DNA of 43,720 nt, taken from NCBI GenBank assembly GCA_910578385.1, contig CAJTQV010000025.1, forward strand, positions 1-43,720, in the 5' to 3' direction. The notes beneath the pieces were generated by a model that had not been told where the DNA came from, searched no databases, and saw only the letters and a list, made by a program, of their open reading frames with translations. Source of the DNA: an uncultured Muribaculaceae bacterium. GTDB lineage: Bacteria > Bacteroidota > Bacteroidia > Bacteroidales > Muribaculaceae. A program made the translations under genes and the position numbers. Below are positions 31,303 through 40,583 of the stretch, one piece after another (the first letter of the stretch is position 1; the number at the start of each line of letters is the position of its first letter).

Positions 31303-34180
31303 CTTCCCTGCTCATATAGAGCAGCACGAAGAGATCCGGGTCAATCAGCTTGCGGAACGCCTCGCGGATTTCATCCGGGGTTATCGATCCGATTATTTTC
31401 TCATAGTCGTTGAAGTCGGCAAACGACTCGTTATTCTTTACAAGCGAGAGTAGAGTGGTGCGCCATGCCGGCGAAGCCTGCGGAGTCAAGGTCTCGCGCT
31501 TGGCGATGATGCAGGATTTGCGGATGGCATCAAGTTCGGCCTCGGTCGGAGGTGTGGCGCGCAGTTCCTCTATCACACCGCGCAGAGCCTCGTGTACACG
31601 TGGCATGTTGGCGTTGTCGGTCGAGGAATTGATGTCGAAGTAGTAATAACCTCGCGGCAAACCATCGTAGACAAGGCTGACATATGGTGAATAGACAAGA
31701 GCCTGATGTTCGCGCAGCTCGCTGATGATACGGTTGCGCAGGAGGTTGCTCATGATTTTCAGCACGAGCGAGTTGCGCAGGTTCGGCTCATATTTGCCGA
31801 AGTAGACATAGTCAAACTCAGTCTGCGATTCGTTCTCGTTGGGGAACTGTTCGGTCACCGTCTGAACGGGCAGATTGAGCGGTGAGAAACGGAGAGGAGC
31901 ATTGTGGTCCGAGCCGAAACCGCTGAGACGCGCCGCGAAACGGGTTGCCAAAGAGTCAGGGTCAAGGTTGCCGCAGACAATGAACACCGTACCATCACGC
32001 CGTGCGTAGAGGTTCTTGTAGAAATCCGCAATGCTGTCGAGACTCATCCTGCCGATGAAGTCGCGTCGCATCTCATCACGGTTGGCGGAGCCACGATAGG
32101 CCTGTTCCGTGTCGAGCACCGAGCACATCAGTTCATCCATGCGGGCCGTGAGCTGACGGTCGGAGGCACGGCTGAGCATCTTGGAAAGCACGGACTCGCG
32201 GCCGACATCCTCAAGCATCGACTCACGGATCTCCTCGAAATCGTCGTAGCGGAGTTCCGGTGCCGTCATTTTATAATAGAGAAGATTGAGGAATTCATCG
32301 GTGCGCGAAGTGTCAAACGCCCCTAAGAAACCGTGCCAGTCATTCTCGATGGCTGTGCTTAGAGCCATGTCGTTCATGTAGAGATAATCGGAAAGTGCAT
32401 CATATGGCACTCCGTCAATACCTCCCATATCGATGTAGCTGGCCGCGCTCTCAATCAGCGGCAACTGTTCAGGCTGCACGCTGCTGTAGCCGCCCGGCGA
32501 GACCATGGCGAACATGGCAGTGCTGTCGTCGGTGGTGGGGCGGACCACAAGGCGCATACCGTTCGACAGAGTGTATTCGTGCAGATCGAGAGCGGGGTAA
32601 AGATGCTTCGACTCAATCTGTCCATTCCGGGATTCCGGCTTTTCGGTGAGAGCCTCGGGGGTGGGTACGGCGGAGAGGGTCTTCTCTTCGGGCGCGCTGA
32701 ACGAGTATGTAGCCGAAGGTGAGGAAAGACCCACCCTCCATGCCGGCAGAACATAATCGAGTGTGCGCGAAGGTGCCTTTGCGGGCGTTGTGCGCAGGGC
32801 AACGAGCATAGTGGTGTCGGAAGCGGCAATCCATTCGCGAAGCAGTGAGGAAATCTCTTCGGGAGTAACAGTCAGCACAGCCTCCTGAAGTCGGGAGGCA
32901 TCCTCCTGACGGCTTATGTGACGGTCGCCCGAGATGATGTAGTCGGCGAAATCCTCGCACCACATCGCCGAACTGTATCCTTCGTGCGACATATTGCCTA
33001 TCCGGTTTGCGGCGCGTCGGGCGTAGTATTCTATTTCATCGGCGCTGAAACCGTGGTCGAGGGCTGATTTCACAACATTGGCCATGCGTGTTATGGCTGA
33101 GTCGAGCGGCATGCCGTCGCTCTCGCGGACTGTAAACACCAGATGGTCGGTCGCGCCGAGATACCATGCGTTGCTGATGTCGCCACGTATCCCGCTGTCG
33201 GAGATGCGGCGTGCGAGAGCGTTGACGAGAATGTTGCCGGCTTCTTTAAGACGTGCATCGCCGATGGTGCGCGTCACAACCGTAGGGTGGGGGATGATCA
33301 GTTCAGCCTCCTCGCGGGTGTTGAGGGAATCTGTATCGAGCATGATCTGCACCGGAGGGTCATAATCGAGCGAATATGTCCGGAAACCGGGGTCAGGTTT
33401 CGCGGGGAGAGAAGAGAACTGTCTGACAATCTCCTGACGGGTCATCTCAGGGTCAACGTCACCGACCACGACGACCGTGGCGAGCTGAGGCACATACCAC
33501 TTGCCGTAGTAGTCGGAGAGGGTGGCGGAGGTCATGGCACGTACCTCATCGGGGGTGCCGAGCGGCATACGGCGGCTGAAACGGTTCTGGCCTATCTTGA
33601 GGTCATAGAAGGGGTCTTCCTGAAAGCTGCTGCGCAGCTCCTCAAGAATGATTCCCTTCTCGGTCCCGACGCGTTCCGGGTTGATGGTGAGCCTGTCAGC
33701 CCAGTCGCGTATAATCGAGAGAGGGCGTGCGTAGCCGGTGGCGCGCAGCGAGTCGGAGGGAGTGGCGAACATGTAGATGGTGCGGTCATGTCCGGTAAAG
33801 GCATTGATGTCGATGCCATACTTCATTCCGAGCGATTCGAGATATGCCACTGCGGAACGTTCCGGAAAATTCTCCGAGCCGCCGAAAGCCATATGCTCGA
33901 GGAAATGTGCGCAGCCTCCCTGGTTCTCCTCCTGCTGCACGGCCCCGACCCTCCACACAAGGCGGAATTCGGTCCGTCCGTCCGGCATGTCGTTGGGCAG
34001 GATTATGTAGTGCAGCCCGTTTGGCAGCTCACCCTCAACGGCTGCTTCAGGCAGTTGGATAAGGCGGTCGTAAGACCCGGCAGCCGCAGTGAGGGCATCT
34101 GCATTAATCGCAGAAATTGCCGCCCCGCATATGGCGAGGGCGGCAAGTCCTGAGAGTCTTGTCTTTACAAAGTGTATCAC
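31280..34180 (-). CDS. M16-family zinc metallopeptidase (double-domain)
   Basis: Periplasmic insulinase-like peptidase of 966 aa. It starts with GTG (no in-frame ATG gives the signal peptide MIHFVKTRLSGLAALAICG). The inverted zinc motif HFLEH is at 92-96, and the third ligand Glu lies near EKGIILEELR (about 170). The second half (from about 530) repeats the M16 fold without a zinc motif, as usual for one-chain two-repeat enzymes. M16 enzymes cut short unfolded peptides in a closed chamber, which fits digestion of peptides imported by the SusC/SusD pair upstream. The final six residues are encoded by a heptamer repeat tract. Confidence 0.92.
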   Translation of the reverse strand: MIHFVKTRLSGLAALAICGAAISAINADALTAAAGSYDRLIQLPEAAVEGELPNGLHYIILPNDMPDGRTEFRLVWRVGAVQQEENQGGCAHFLEHMAFGGSENFPERSAVAYLESLGMKYGIDINAFTGHDRTIYMFATPSDSLRATGYARPLSIIRDWADRLTINPERVGTEKGIILEELRSSFQEDPFYDLKIGQNRFSRRMPLGTPDEVRAMTSATLSDYYGKWYVPQLATVVVVGDVDPEMTRQEIVRQFSSLPAKPDPGFRTYSLDYDPPVQIMLDTDSLNTREEAELIIPHPTVVTRTIGDARLKEAGNILVNALARRISDSGIRGDISNAWYLGATDHLVFTVRESDGMPLDSAITRMANVVKSALDHGFSADEIEYYARRAANRIGNMSHEGYSSAMWCEDFADYIISGDRHISRQEDASRLQEAVLTVTPEEISSLLREWIAASDTTMLVALRTTPAKAPSRTLDYVLPAWRVGLSSPSATYSFSAPEEKTLSAVPTPEALTEKPESRNGQIESKHLYPALDLHEYTLSNGMRLVVRPTTDDSTAMFAMVSPGGYSSVQPEQLPLIESAASYIDMGGIDGVPYDALSDYLYMNDMALSTAIENDWHGFLGAFDTSRTDEFLNLLYYKMTAPELRYDDFEEIRESMLEDVGRESVLSKMLSRASDRQLTARMDELMCSVLDTEQAYRGSANRDEMRRDFIGRMSLDSIADFYKNLYARRDGTVFIVCGNLDPDSLATRFAARLSGFGSDHNAPLRFSPLNLPVQTVTEQFPNENESQTEFDYVYFGKYEPNLRNSLVLKIMSNLLRNRIISELREHQALVYSPYVSLVYDGLPRGYYYFDINSSTDNANMPRVHEALRGVIEELRATPPTEAELDAIRKSCIIAKRETLTPQASPAWRTTLLSLVKNNESFADFNDYEKIIGSITPDEIREAFRKLIDPDLFVLLYMSREEVLGFRH

Positions 34181-34187
34181 TTCAAAA

Positions 34188-34208
34188 TAGCATTAAGGTA
34201 GCATTAAG
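34188..34208. promoter_or_regulatory. Two TAGCATTAAG direct repeats upstream of the M16 gene
   Basis: TAGCATTAAG occurs twice with an 11-bp period, ending 8 bases before the GTG start. One helical turn of spacing would suit a regulator, but the location between start codon and upstream gene could equally be a chance duplication. Confidence 0.35.
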
Positions 34209-34241
34209 CTGTTGCTAAAGATGATGTGGCGTGACGGCGGC

Positions 34242-35513
34242 TCATTTGAGCGAATAGACAACCTTCACGCGCGAGTAGCCGTACTGGTCGGCGTGGTCGA
34301 ACGGGAACTCGAAGGTCATTGTTCCGGCGTTGAAGTCAATCTCGCCACGGGGATAGACGTAGAGGTTTGCCACACCATCCTCATCCTCGTCAACTTCCCA
34401 TACATCTTCGAGAACGTCGTTGACTCCGAGATAAGTTGCGGGAGCCGCGCTCACGCCGTAGGTAAGGAGCTCAAGGGCGGTGGGGTTGCCTGCCTCTACG
34501 AGAGAGAGCTGACGGTTCCATGCCGAGAAGTCATACTTGAAAGGAATCCAGCTTGTGGCCCAGTTGTAGGTGAGGTCCATGTCGTACTCGGCGTTGAAGA
34601 TGGGTTTGCCGTTGCTGCCGTAGATATAGTTCTCGCCGGTCTTCACAAACTCGACTGTGGCCTTGCCGTTTGCGATAGAGGTGATGCGGAGGCCCGGAAG
34701 GCTCACGGCGAACGTCTCGGTAGAGTTTGCATTCCAGTTGATGAGCTCCATCAGCTCAAGACCCTGTCCGTCATCTTCGAGCGCGAAATACTCGCGGTCG
34801 TCGACGGTGAGCTGGCGGAGTGTCTTGTAGAGGTAATCGCTCATACCCATGGGGTTCTCCTTCATGTCGAGCACAGGGGTGTTCTCGTCAGACTCCTCGC
34901 TGAGGGCGAAGAGTGTGGATCCGGCGAGCGATACGGTAGAAGGTGCGACAAACGGGTCGCGGCTACCGTCGCCGGGGAACTGGAGAGTTCCTGTCAGGCT
35001 GATGTTGCCGAGCCAGGGAGTGATGTCGATGCCATATTTGGATTTCCAAGCTTCGATGAGGAGCTTCTGGTTGGGGGTGAGGGCGATTGCGCCGTCAGAG
35101 GGGAGCACGGTGATTGTCACATTTTCCTTGAGGTCGGTGGCTCCACCGGTGAGAACGAAGCTGAAAGTCTGCTGCTCGGTGGGGTCGAGGTTGCGGTCGG
35201 CAGTCACGGTGAAAGATCCGGTGGTTGTTCCGGCTGCGATGGTCACGGGCATTCCGTCGAGAGAGAGATAGTCGGAACCACCCTCTGTGAGAGCGAGCGA
35301 GAGCTTCAGGTCAGCCGAGGGTGCTGTGCTGAGAGTCACATCGACAGTGATTGACTCACCCGAACATGCGGTGAGTGTGGTGTTGCCATCGGCCACACTA
35401 AGATAGACATGTGTGTCAATGCCGTTTTCGGGGGCGTCATCTTTCTCGCACGATACGAGGGCTGACGCGCAGATAAGCGACGCGGCGGCCGCAAGATACT
35501 TGATTGCGTTCAT
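34242..35513 (-). CDS. SusD-adjacent outer-membrane lipoprotein
   Basis: Lipoprotein of 423 aa from the ATG at 35513, which gives a clean signal peptide and lipobox (SALVSC); a longer frame to 35819 overlaps susD and is rejected. Residues 35-135 look like an Ig/Calx-beta-type domain (VYLSVADGNTTL, ITVDVTLSTAP, GTTTGSFTV, TFSFVLTGG). The rest is beta-rich with no catalytic motif seen. It follows susD by 76 bp and resembles the accessory surface lipoproteins of Bacteroidetes uptake loci, which bind the ligand or cap the complex. The ligand is unknown. Confidence 0.78.
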   Translation of the reverse strand: MNAIKYLAAAASLICASALVSCEKDDAPENGIDTHVYLSVADGNTTLTACSGESITVDVTLSTAPSADLKLSLALTEGGSDYLSLDGMPVTIAAGTTTGSFTVTADRNLDPTEQQTFSFVLTGGATDLKENVTITVLPSDGAIALTPNQKLLIEAWKSKYGIDITPWLGNISLTGTLQFPGDGSRDPFVAPSTVSLAGSTLFALSEESDENTPVLDMKENPMGMSDYLYKTLRQLTVDDREYFALEDDGQGLELMELINWNANSTETFAVSLPGLRITSIANGKATVEFVKTGENYIYGSNGKPIFNAEYDMDLTYNWATSWIPFKYDFSAWNRQLSLVEAGNPTALELLTYGVSAAPATYLGVNDVLEDVWEVDEDEDGVANLYVYPRGEIDFNAGTMTFEFPFDHADQYGYSRVKVVYSLK

Positions 35514-35589
35514 AGGTTTCTGTATTGTTTTTATTTTGTTATTTGTTTTCAAAACTGTCTTCAGCGCGGTTTTTACAGAGTTGTTGCCG

Positions 35590-37005
35590 TCAGAGGTCGT
35601 AAGAGGAGGTGGGCCACTCCGGATTCTGGACCATCTGCTGATTGTAGAGGTATTCATCCTTGGGTATTGGCCACTGCCAGCGGTAGTCGGAAGCTCCCGG
35701 TATGCGGGTGGAGGATTCGTTGAGGAGTGAGGCGCGGTAATGTTTAAGGTCGAACCACCGCTCACCCTCGCCGAGAAATTCAAGTTGTTTCTGATGAAGA
35801 ATCTCACTGAGGAGCGCATCGCCGGTGAGGCTGTCGTCGATAAGCGGGGCGCCGCGCAGACTCAGGTATCGGTTCATCGCCTCGCGGGCCTTGGCATGGT
35901 TTGTACCGTCGAGGCACCATGCCTGGGCAGCCACATAGAGGGCGGCCGATAGACGCATCTTGTTGATGAGCATTATCTCCTGCTTGTCGCGGCGCAGCTT
36001 GTTGTACTTGCCGATGAAATACTGGAAACCGAGTGCCGAAGTAGTGGCGGGGCAGAGGCTCCAGACGGTGCGGCAGTCTCCTTCGGTGAAGTCGGTCGCG
36101 ATCGACTCGGGCACCGAGTAATAGTCGCCGGTGTTTGTGTCGTAGACAATGCCTTGGTAGAAAGACTGCGATACATCGGGGTTGTTATAAACGAAAATGC
36201 GTTCGTCGCACTGTGTGCCGTCCCACAGGTTGCGGTAGACATCCGGGCCGAAGCAGGAATAGCCACGTTCGTTGAGAAGAGCCTCGGCCATTTCGGCAGC
36301 CTCGGCATAGTTTCCGGCATAAAGCTCGACCTCGGCGCGGAGCAGCCGTGTGGCGTCGGCGGTGAGCCATGAAGGGTCGGTGCCCTGATGGCCGCTCTCA
36401 GCTGCGACATCGAGAAGCCGTCTTATCTCAGCGACGCACTCGCTGACCGTCGAACGGGGAAGATCCTCCATGACCAGCCGGTCCTTGAGCACAATTCCGT
36501 CCGCCTCCAAGCCCTGCGGACCTGTGGGGTCGGCGGCGTAGAGGCGGAGCAGCTGGAAATAGCAGTAGGCTTTGAGCGTGGCGCATTCCGAAGTCAGGTC
36601 AGCCACTTCGCGTCGGTCAGCGTCGGAACTGACCTTTATGTCGGGAATGCGTTCGGTGAGGGCGTTGACGGTGGCTATGACCGAATAATATTCAGGCCAG
36701 ACACTTGCCGAGAGGTCTATCAGAGCCTGACGTTGCCAGGTGTATTCATTGTTGAGGGTGGGGTTGCGCGAGGCCCAGTATGTAGGCTGGAAGTCGTCGG
36801 AGAGGAGGGCGAGGTCGAACTCTATGTTCGGTATAGAGCTGTAGGCATAGGCGAGCAGCTCACGTCCGGTCTCCGGGGTGGTTATTGCGTCGGGGTCGGA
36901 AAACTGGTTGTCGTAGGGAATGTCGAGCGAGCAACCTGTCAGCGGCAATGCCGCTGCCGCCAACAGTCCTGAACCCAGAAGTGTATTTATAAATCTTCTT
37001 CTCAT
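35590..37005 (-). CDS. SusD/RagB-family nutrient-binding lipoprotein
   Basis: Outer-membrane lipoprotein of 471 aa with lipobox LTGC after the signal peptide. Family features include the early YDNQFSDPDAITTPE segment, a TPR-like helical core (VTELYAGN-type region near 210-240) and the C-terminal FLGEGERWFDLKHYR typical of SusD proteins. It forms the lid of the TonB-dependent channel encoded upstream. The 136-bp gap between susC and susD holds two repeat tracts. Confidence 0.92.
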   Translation of the reverse strand: MRRRFINTLLGSGLLAAAALPLTGCSLDIPYDNQFSDPDAITTPETGRELLAYAYSSIPNIEFDLALLSDDFQPTYWASRNPTLNNEYTWQRQALIDLSASVWPEYYSVIATVNALTERIPDIKVSSDADRREVADLTSECATLKAYCYFQLLRLYAADPTGPQGLEADGIVLKDRLVMEDLPRSTVSECVAEIRRLLDVAAESGHQGTDPSWLTADATRLLRAEVELYAGNYAEAAEMAEALLNERGYSCFGPDVYRNLWDGTQCDERIFVYNNPDVSQSFYQGIVYDTNTGDYYSVPESIATDFTEGDCRTVWSLCPATTSALGFQYFIGKYNKLRRDKQEIMLINKMRLSAALYVAAQAWCLDGTNHAKAREAMNRYLSLRGAPLIDDSLTGDALLSEILHQKQLEFLGEGERWFDLKHYRASLLNESSTRIPGASDYRWQWPIPKDEYLYNQQMVQNPEWPTSSYDL

Positions 37006-37020
37006 TTTTTCTTGTGAATC

Positions 37021-37098
37021 ATTAGGGCTGATAGGTCTGATAGGTCTGATAGGTTTGATAGGGCTAATAGGCCAAATAGGACTAATAGGGCTAATAAC
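37021..37098. repeat. 9-bp tandem tract, CTGATAGGT type
   Basis: About eight units of CTGATAGGT and variants (CTAATAGGG, ACTAATAGG) lie in the susC-susD gap. The unit length and ATAGG core match the tract at 1652-1793. Confidence 0.85.
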
Positions 37099-37105
37099 AC
37101 TCTCT

Positions 37106-37148
37106 TCTAAAACCTAAAACCTAAAACCTAAAATCTAAAGCCTAAAAA
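37106..37148. repeat. Heptamer CCTAAAA tandem tract
   Basis: Six units of CCTAAAA with single changes sit at the 3' end of susC and supply its TAG stop. This matches the tract at 31248-31302. Confidence 0.88.
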
Positions 37149-40100
37149 GTCAGGCTGAGGTTCATTGTGATTACCGGTTGGATTGAGGCTCCAAGACGTC
37201 CGGTCTCTGGGTCTGATTCGCTGTAGGGGGTCAGCGTGAACAGGTTGGAGGCCTGGATTGCCACCGAGGCGTATTTGATGACATTGCGCGTGAGGCGCAG
37301 CACACTTTCCGGAAAGCGGTAGCGCAGCGAGAGCATGGACAGACGCAGGTAGTCGGAGCAACCGGTGTTGGAGGTATTGGCGTATGACAGAGTCTCGATT
37401 GCCGATGAGGAATAGAAGGGGGAGTAGTACTTCTTACCGGTGTCGCCGCGTTCGAACCACATTGTCTCGGTAAGTCCACGAAGTGCATTATAATTCACAT
37501 CATCGCGGTTGCGAACGTATGTGTAGTTGTATTGGCGAACACCGCCGGCCACCCAGTAGAAGTCTGCATCGAGTTCAAGGTCACGCCATGTCACTCCGAG
37601 GCTCACAGTGCCTGAGAATGGAGGAGTGAGGTGGCCGAGGCTGATGAAGTCGTCGCGGGTGAGCTGTGTCTTTCCCGGCTCTATCTCGCGCCCATCCTTT
37701 CCAGCGAATATCGGCAGTCCGGTTACGGAGTTGATACCTGTCTGTCGGAGACCGTAGAGAATGTCATAAGCCTTGCCTACCTGGAAGTCGGGTATCAGCG
37801 AGTAGTCGCTCGTGTAGAGTTTGTCGGTATAGTAGAGGTCAACCACAAGATTGCGGTTGTAGGCCACGTTGCTGCTCAGACGGAAAAGCCAGTCGGGGTG
37901 GAGCTTGTCGAGGTTGAGACTGAATCCGGCCTCGATGCCGTCGTTGCGGAGAATGCCGATGTTTCGTTTCATCATGCTGAAACCGTTGCTGGCAGCCACG
38001 GGAACATCGAGAAGTGCGTTGGCAGTCTGGCGGCGGTACCACTGGAAGTCGAGGCTCAGGCAATGGAACAGACCTATCTGCAAACCGGCGTCGATCGAGG
38101 TGGTCTGTTCCGGCTTGAGGTCGCGGTTATAGAGGGCGAGGAGCTGGAGCATACGCGATGTGGCGTAGGCATCCTCAAGATATGCGAAAGTTCCGATAGT
38201 CTGCGCGGCGCTGACCCCTGCGAGCGATGCGGTGCTGCCGTAGCTACCTTTCAGGTTGAGGCGTGTCAGCACTTCGTTGGCCTGCATGAAGTGGTAGTTG
38301 GAGGGAGTCCAGCCGAGACCTGCCGCCCATGCGGCGTTCCACCGTTTGTCGGAGGGAAGGAGCGACGAGGCATCGAGTTTGTAGGTCGCGAAGAGGTCGT
38401 ATGTGCGGTCGAATGTGTATCCGGCCACTGCACCCACACCCAACTGTGCGGTCTTTTCCTTGAGACTCGACACGGCCGGCTTGCGTGCTCCGGTGAGCGA
38501 CTGGTTGATGAGAGCGGCCGAGGGATGGTCGCCGACACCGTAACCGGTTATGCCCAGGTTGTCCGCACTGGTCAGGTAATAGTCGTGGTTGAGACTCAGC
38601 GTCACGTCGTGGCGGTCGTCGAAAATGTGGTTGTAGACGGCGCGTATGTTGTAGGTGAAGTTGAGCAGGGTGTTCTTGTTCTTGTTGAGCTTGCCGAGTT
38701 CGGCCGCGCTGAATCCGCTCTGCTGTTCGGAGTAGGATGAAGCGGGGGTGAACTGTGTGCTCTCGTTGAGCAGGTAGTCAAGACCGGCCACTCCCGACAC
38801 CTCCAGGTCTTTCCATGGCTTGAGGTTGAGGCTGGCTGATATGCCACCGCGCTTGTCGGTGCTGTTGGAGCTGTATTGGTAGAGCAGGTCGGAAAATGTG
38901 CGGTTGGGGTATGACCAGAGTTTGCCTCCGTCGCGGGTCTCGTAGGGGTTGAGGTTATATACGAGCGAGGCGGGTGTGAAGCTGCTGCCGTTGGGGGTGT
39001 CGGTATCGGTGTAGGCTCCATCCATGCTGAGAGTGAAGTAGCCGATTTTGCCGAGAGTGAGGTCAACGCCGAGACGTGCGGAACCACGCAGGGTATTGTT
39101 GCCCTCGATCTGTCCACCCTGGGTTGAGAGATTTCCGCTCATGAAATATGAGAACTGCTCGTTGCCGCCGCGCACGGAGAGGTTATGGCTCTGGTAGAGG
39201 GCGTTGCGCATCAGTTCGTTGAACCAGTCGGTGTTGATTGACCGTAGCGAGTCGAGCACCGCCGCGCCCTGGGCTATCATGGTGGGCAGGTTCGGATCGT
39301 TGGGGTAATGTTTGCGGTAGTAGTCCTCGCTGTATCGGTAACCGGGTGTCGCCTCGTTCATCATGAGGCGTTCCAGTTCGAGTTTCTCGGCCGACTTCAT
39401 GACTTCCACACCTCGGCGTCCTTTGAGGGTGACGCCCATGTTGAGCGAGTAGGTCACATCGACAGTGCCGAAATGGCTGCCGCGTTTCGATGAGATCTCG
39501 ATCACACCGTTGGCAGCCTTGATACCGTAGAGGGCACAGGCCGCTGCATCCTTGAGCACCTTGATCTCGCGAATGTCCTGCGGGTTTAGGCTGCGGAACG
39601 CGTCGGCCGAGATTACCTTGCCGTCGAGCACGTAGAGAGGCTCGTTGGCCGAGTCGCCGGCACGCAGAGACTGGTTGCCGCGGATACGGATTGTCGGCTT
39701 CGAGCCGAGTTCGCCGGTGTTTGTCACAATCAGGCCGGGCACGGAGCCTTGCAGTGCGAGTCCGATGTCCATCATCGGTTTCTCGTTGAGGCGTTTCATA
39801 TCGACGGTCTGGACCACGCCCGAACGGCTGCGGATGTCGAGGTTGTTGATGTTTGATTCGGCGGTGACGGTTATCTCGTTGAGCTGGCTGCTGTCATCCT
39901 CCATCGTCGTGTCGATGGTCTTCTGACCGGTATATGCGACTTCAACCGGCTTCATGCTGAGGGCCGAGAACGATATGGTGTCACCCTTCTTCATTTTACC
40001 GCGAAGTAGGTATCGGCCGTCGGCATCGGTGAGGGTTCCGTAATGGGTACCCTTGACTGCGACAGCGACTCCGGCAAGGGGTTCGCCGCTGCTGTCGGTC

Positions 40101-40333
40101 ACAATACCCTTTATTTCGGCATCTACGCGCCCCTGTTGCTGTCGCGAGGCCGAGGATGATTTGCCCTGTGTTGATTTTGTGTCGGTGGAATTGCTGTTGA
40201 CGGGTATTTCGAGAGGAGATTGACTGTCAATGTATTGTGGAGAGAAAATCTGCGCGATGGCAGTATGCGGCATGCCAACAGAGCTGACTCCGCCCGCAAA
40301 CAACAAGAGGAAAGAGGGTAAATATCTGAGCAT
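37142..40333 (-). CDS. SusC/RagA-family TonB-dependent transporter
   Basis: Outer-membrane receptor of 1063 aa. A signal peptide ends near residue 28. A Ser/Thr/Gln-rich linker follows, then the carboxypeptidase-regulatory-like domain (IKGIVTDSSGEPLAGV, about 73-150). The plug carries LYVLDGKVIS and IKVLKDAAACALYGIKAANGVIEI, and a 22-strand barrel ends in MNLSLTF. With SusD it forms an energy-driven importer of glycans or peptides. No glycoside hydrolase lies nearby, but an M16 peptidase does, so peptide import (RagAB-like) is favoured. The operon probably starts here, at a palindromic promoter. Confidence 0.93.
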   Translation of the reverse strand: MLRYLPSFLLLFAGGVSSVGMPHTAIAQIFSPQYIDSQSPLEIPVNSNSTDTKSTQGKSSSASRQQQGRVDAEIKGIVTDSSGEPLAGVAVAVKGTHYGTLTDADGRYLLRGKMKKGDTISFSALSMKPVEVAYTGQKTIDTTMEDDSSQLNEITVTAESNINNLDIRSRSGVVQTVDMKRLNEKPMMDIGLALQGSVPGLIVTNTGELGSKPTIRIRGNQSLRAGDSANEPLYVLDGKVISADAFRSLNPQDIREIKVLKDAAACALYGIKAANGVIEISSKRGSHFGTVDVTYSLNMGVTLKGRRGVEVMKSAEKLELERLMMNEATPGYRYSEDYYRKHYPNDPNLPTMIAQGAAVLDSLRSINTDWFNELMRNALYQSHNLSVRGGNEQFSYFMSGNLSTQGGQIEGNNTLRGSARLGVDLTLGKIGYFTLSMDGAYTDTDTPNGSSFTPASLVYNLNPYETRDGGKLWSYPNRTFSDLLYQYSSNSTDKRGGISASLNLKPWKDLEVSGVAGLDYLLNESTQFTPASSYSEQQSGFSAAELGKLNKNKNTLLNFTYNIRAVYNHIFDDRHDVTLSLNHDYYLTSADNLGITGYGVGDHPSAALINQSLTGARKPAVSSLKEKTAQLGVGAVAGYTFDRTYDLFATYKLDASSLLPSDKRWNAAWAAGLGWTPSNYHFMQANEVLTRLNLKGSYGSTASLAGVSAAQTIGTFAYLEDAYATSRMLQLLALYNRDLKPEQTTSIDAGLQIGLFHCLSLDFQWYRRQTANALLDVPVAASNGFSMMKRNIGILRNDGIEAGFSLNLDKLHPDWLFRLSSNVAYNRNLVVDLYYTDKLYTSDYSLIPDFQVGKAYDILYGLRQTGINSVTGLPIFAGKDGREIEPGKTQLTRDDFISLGHLTPPFSGTVSLGVTWRDLELDADFYWVAGGVRQYNYTYVRNRDDVNYNALRGLTETMWFERGDTGKKYYSPFYSSSAIETLSYANTSNTGCSDYLRLSMLSLRYRFPESVLRLTRNVIKYASVAIQASNLFTLTPYSESDPETGRLGASIQPVITMNLSLTF

Positions 40334-40348
40334 TCCGAGAGTGTGTTA

Positions 40349-40370
40349 TGTAAATTTTTGCAAATTTACA
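40349..40370 (-). promoter_or_regulatory. susC promoter with overlapping palindrome
   Basis: TAAATTTG on the minus strand (40361-40368) fits the Bacteroides -7 element and lies 28 bases before the susC ATG. It sits inside a perfect 9-bp inverted repeat, TGTAAATTT / AAATTTACA with a TTGC centre, which would suit a repressor or activator site. No TTTG at the usual -33 spacing was seen. Confidence 0.5.
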
Positions 40371-40406
40371 AATCCGCTCCCACCCCCACAATCCCCAAAA
40401 GTGAGT

Positions 40407-40568
40407 ATTATGAATCGCTTTGAGCGACACACCCTCTTTCGACGCATGACAATAGTCCTCCAGCCGTTGAATCGAAAACCGATTGTCATAATGGCTGCAT
40501 ATCATCGACACGCACGCGACACCGCACTGCATACCGTCATGCTGCTTGATAAGCCGGAATCTGGACAT
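40407..40568 (-). pseudogene. C39-peptidase ABC exporter, N-terminal stub
   Basis: About 54 codons match the start of a C39 peptidase domain: KQHDGMQCGVACVSMICSHYD with the catalytic Cys, then LEDYCHASKEGVSLKAI. The homology stops there, before the catalytic His and Asp, the membrane domain and the ATPase; the open frame continues into the susC leader and then into susC antisense. C39 exporters cleave double-glycine leaders and secrete peptides. The stub begins 15 bp after the barrel receptor gene, so both were probably one operon before deletion. Confidence 0.78.
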
Positions 40569-40583
40569 AAATCGAATTTTTGG

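Noticed and set aside
33143..34153. Long antisense frame over the M16 gene, and similar ones at 20302-21321, 21689-22777, 34212-35354 and 37631-38740
   Set aside because: All lie opposite well-supported genes and reflect GC-rich codon use without domain evidence.
35514..35819. N-terminal extension of the lipoprotein gene to 35819
   Set aside because: It overlaps susD coding sequence and would bury the signal peptide and lipobox that begin at 35513.
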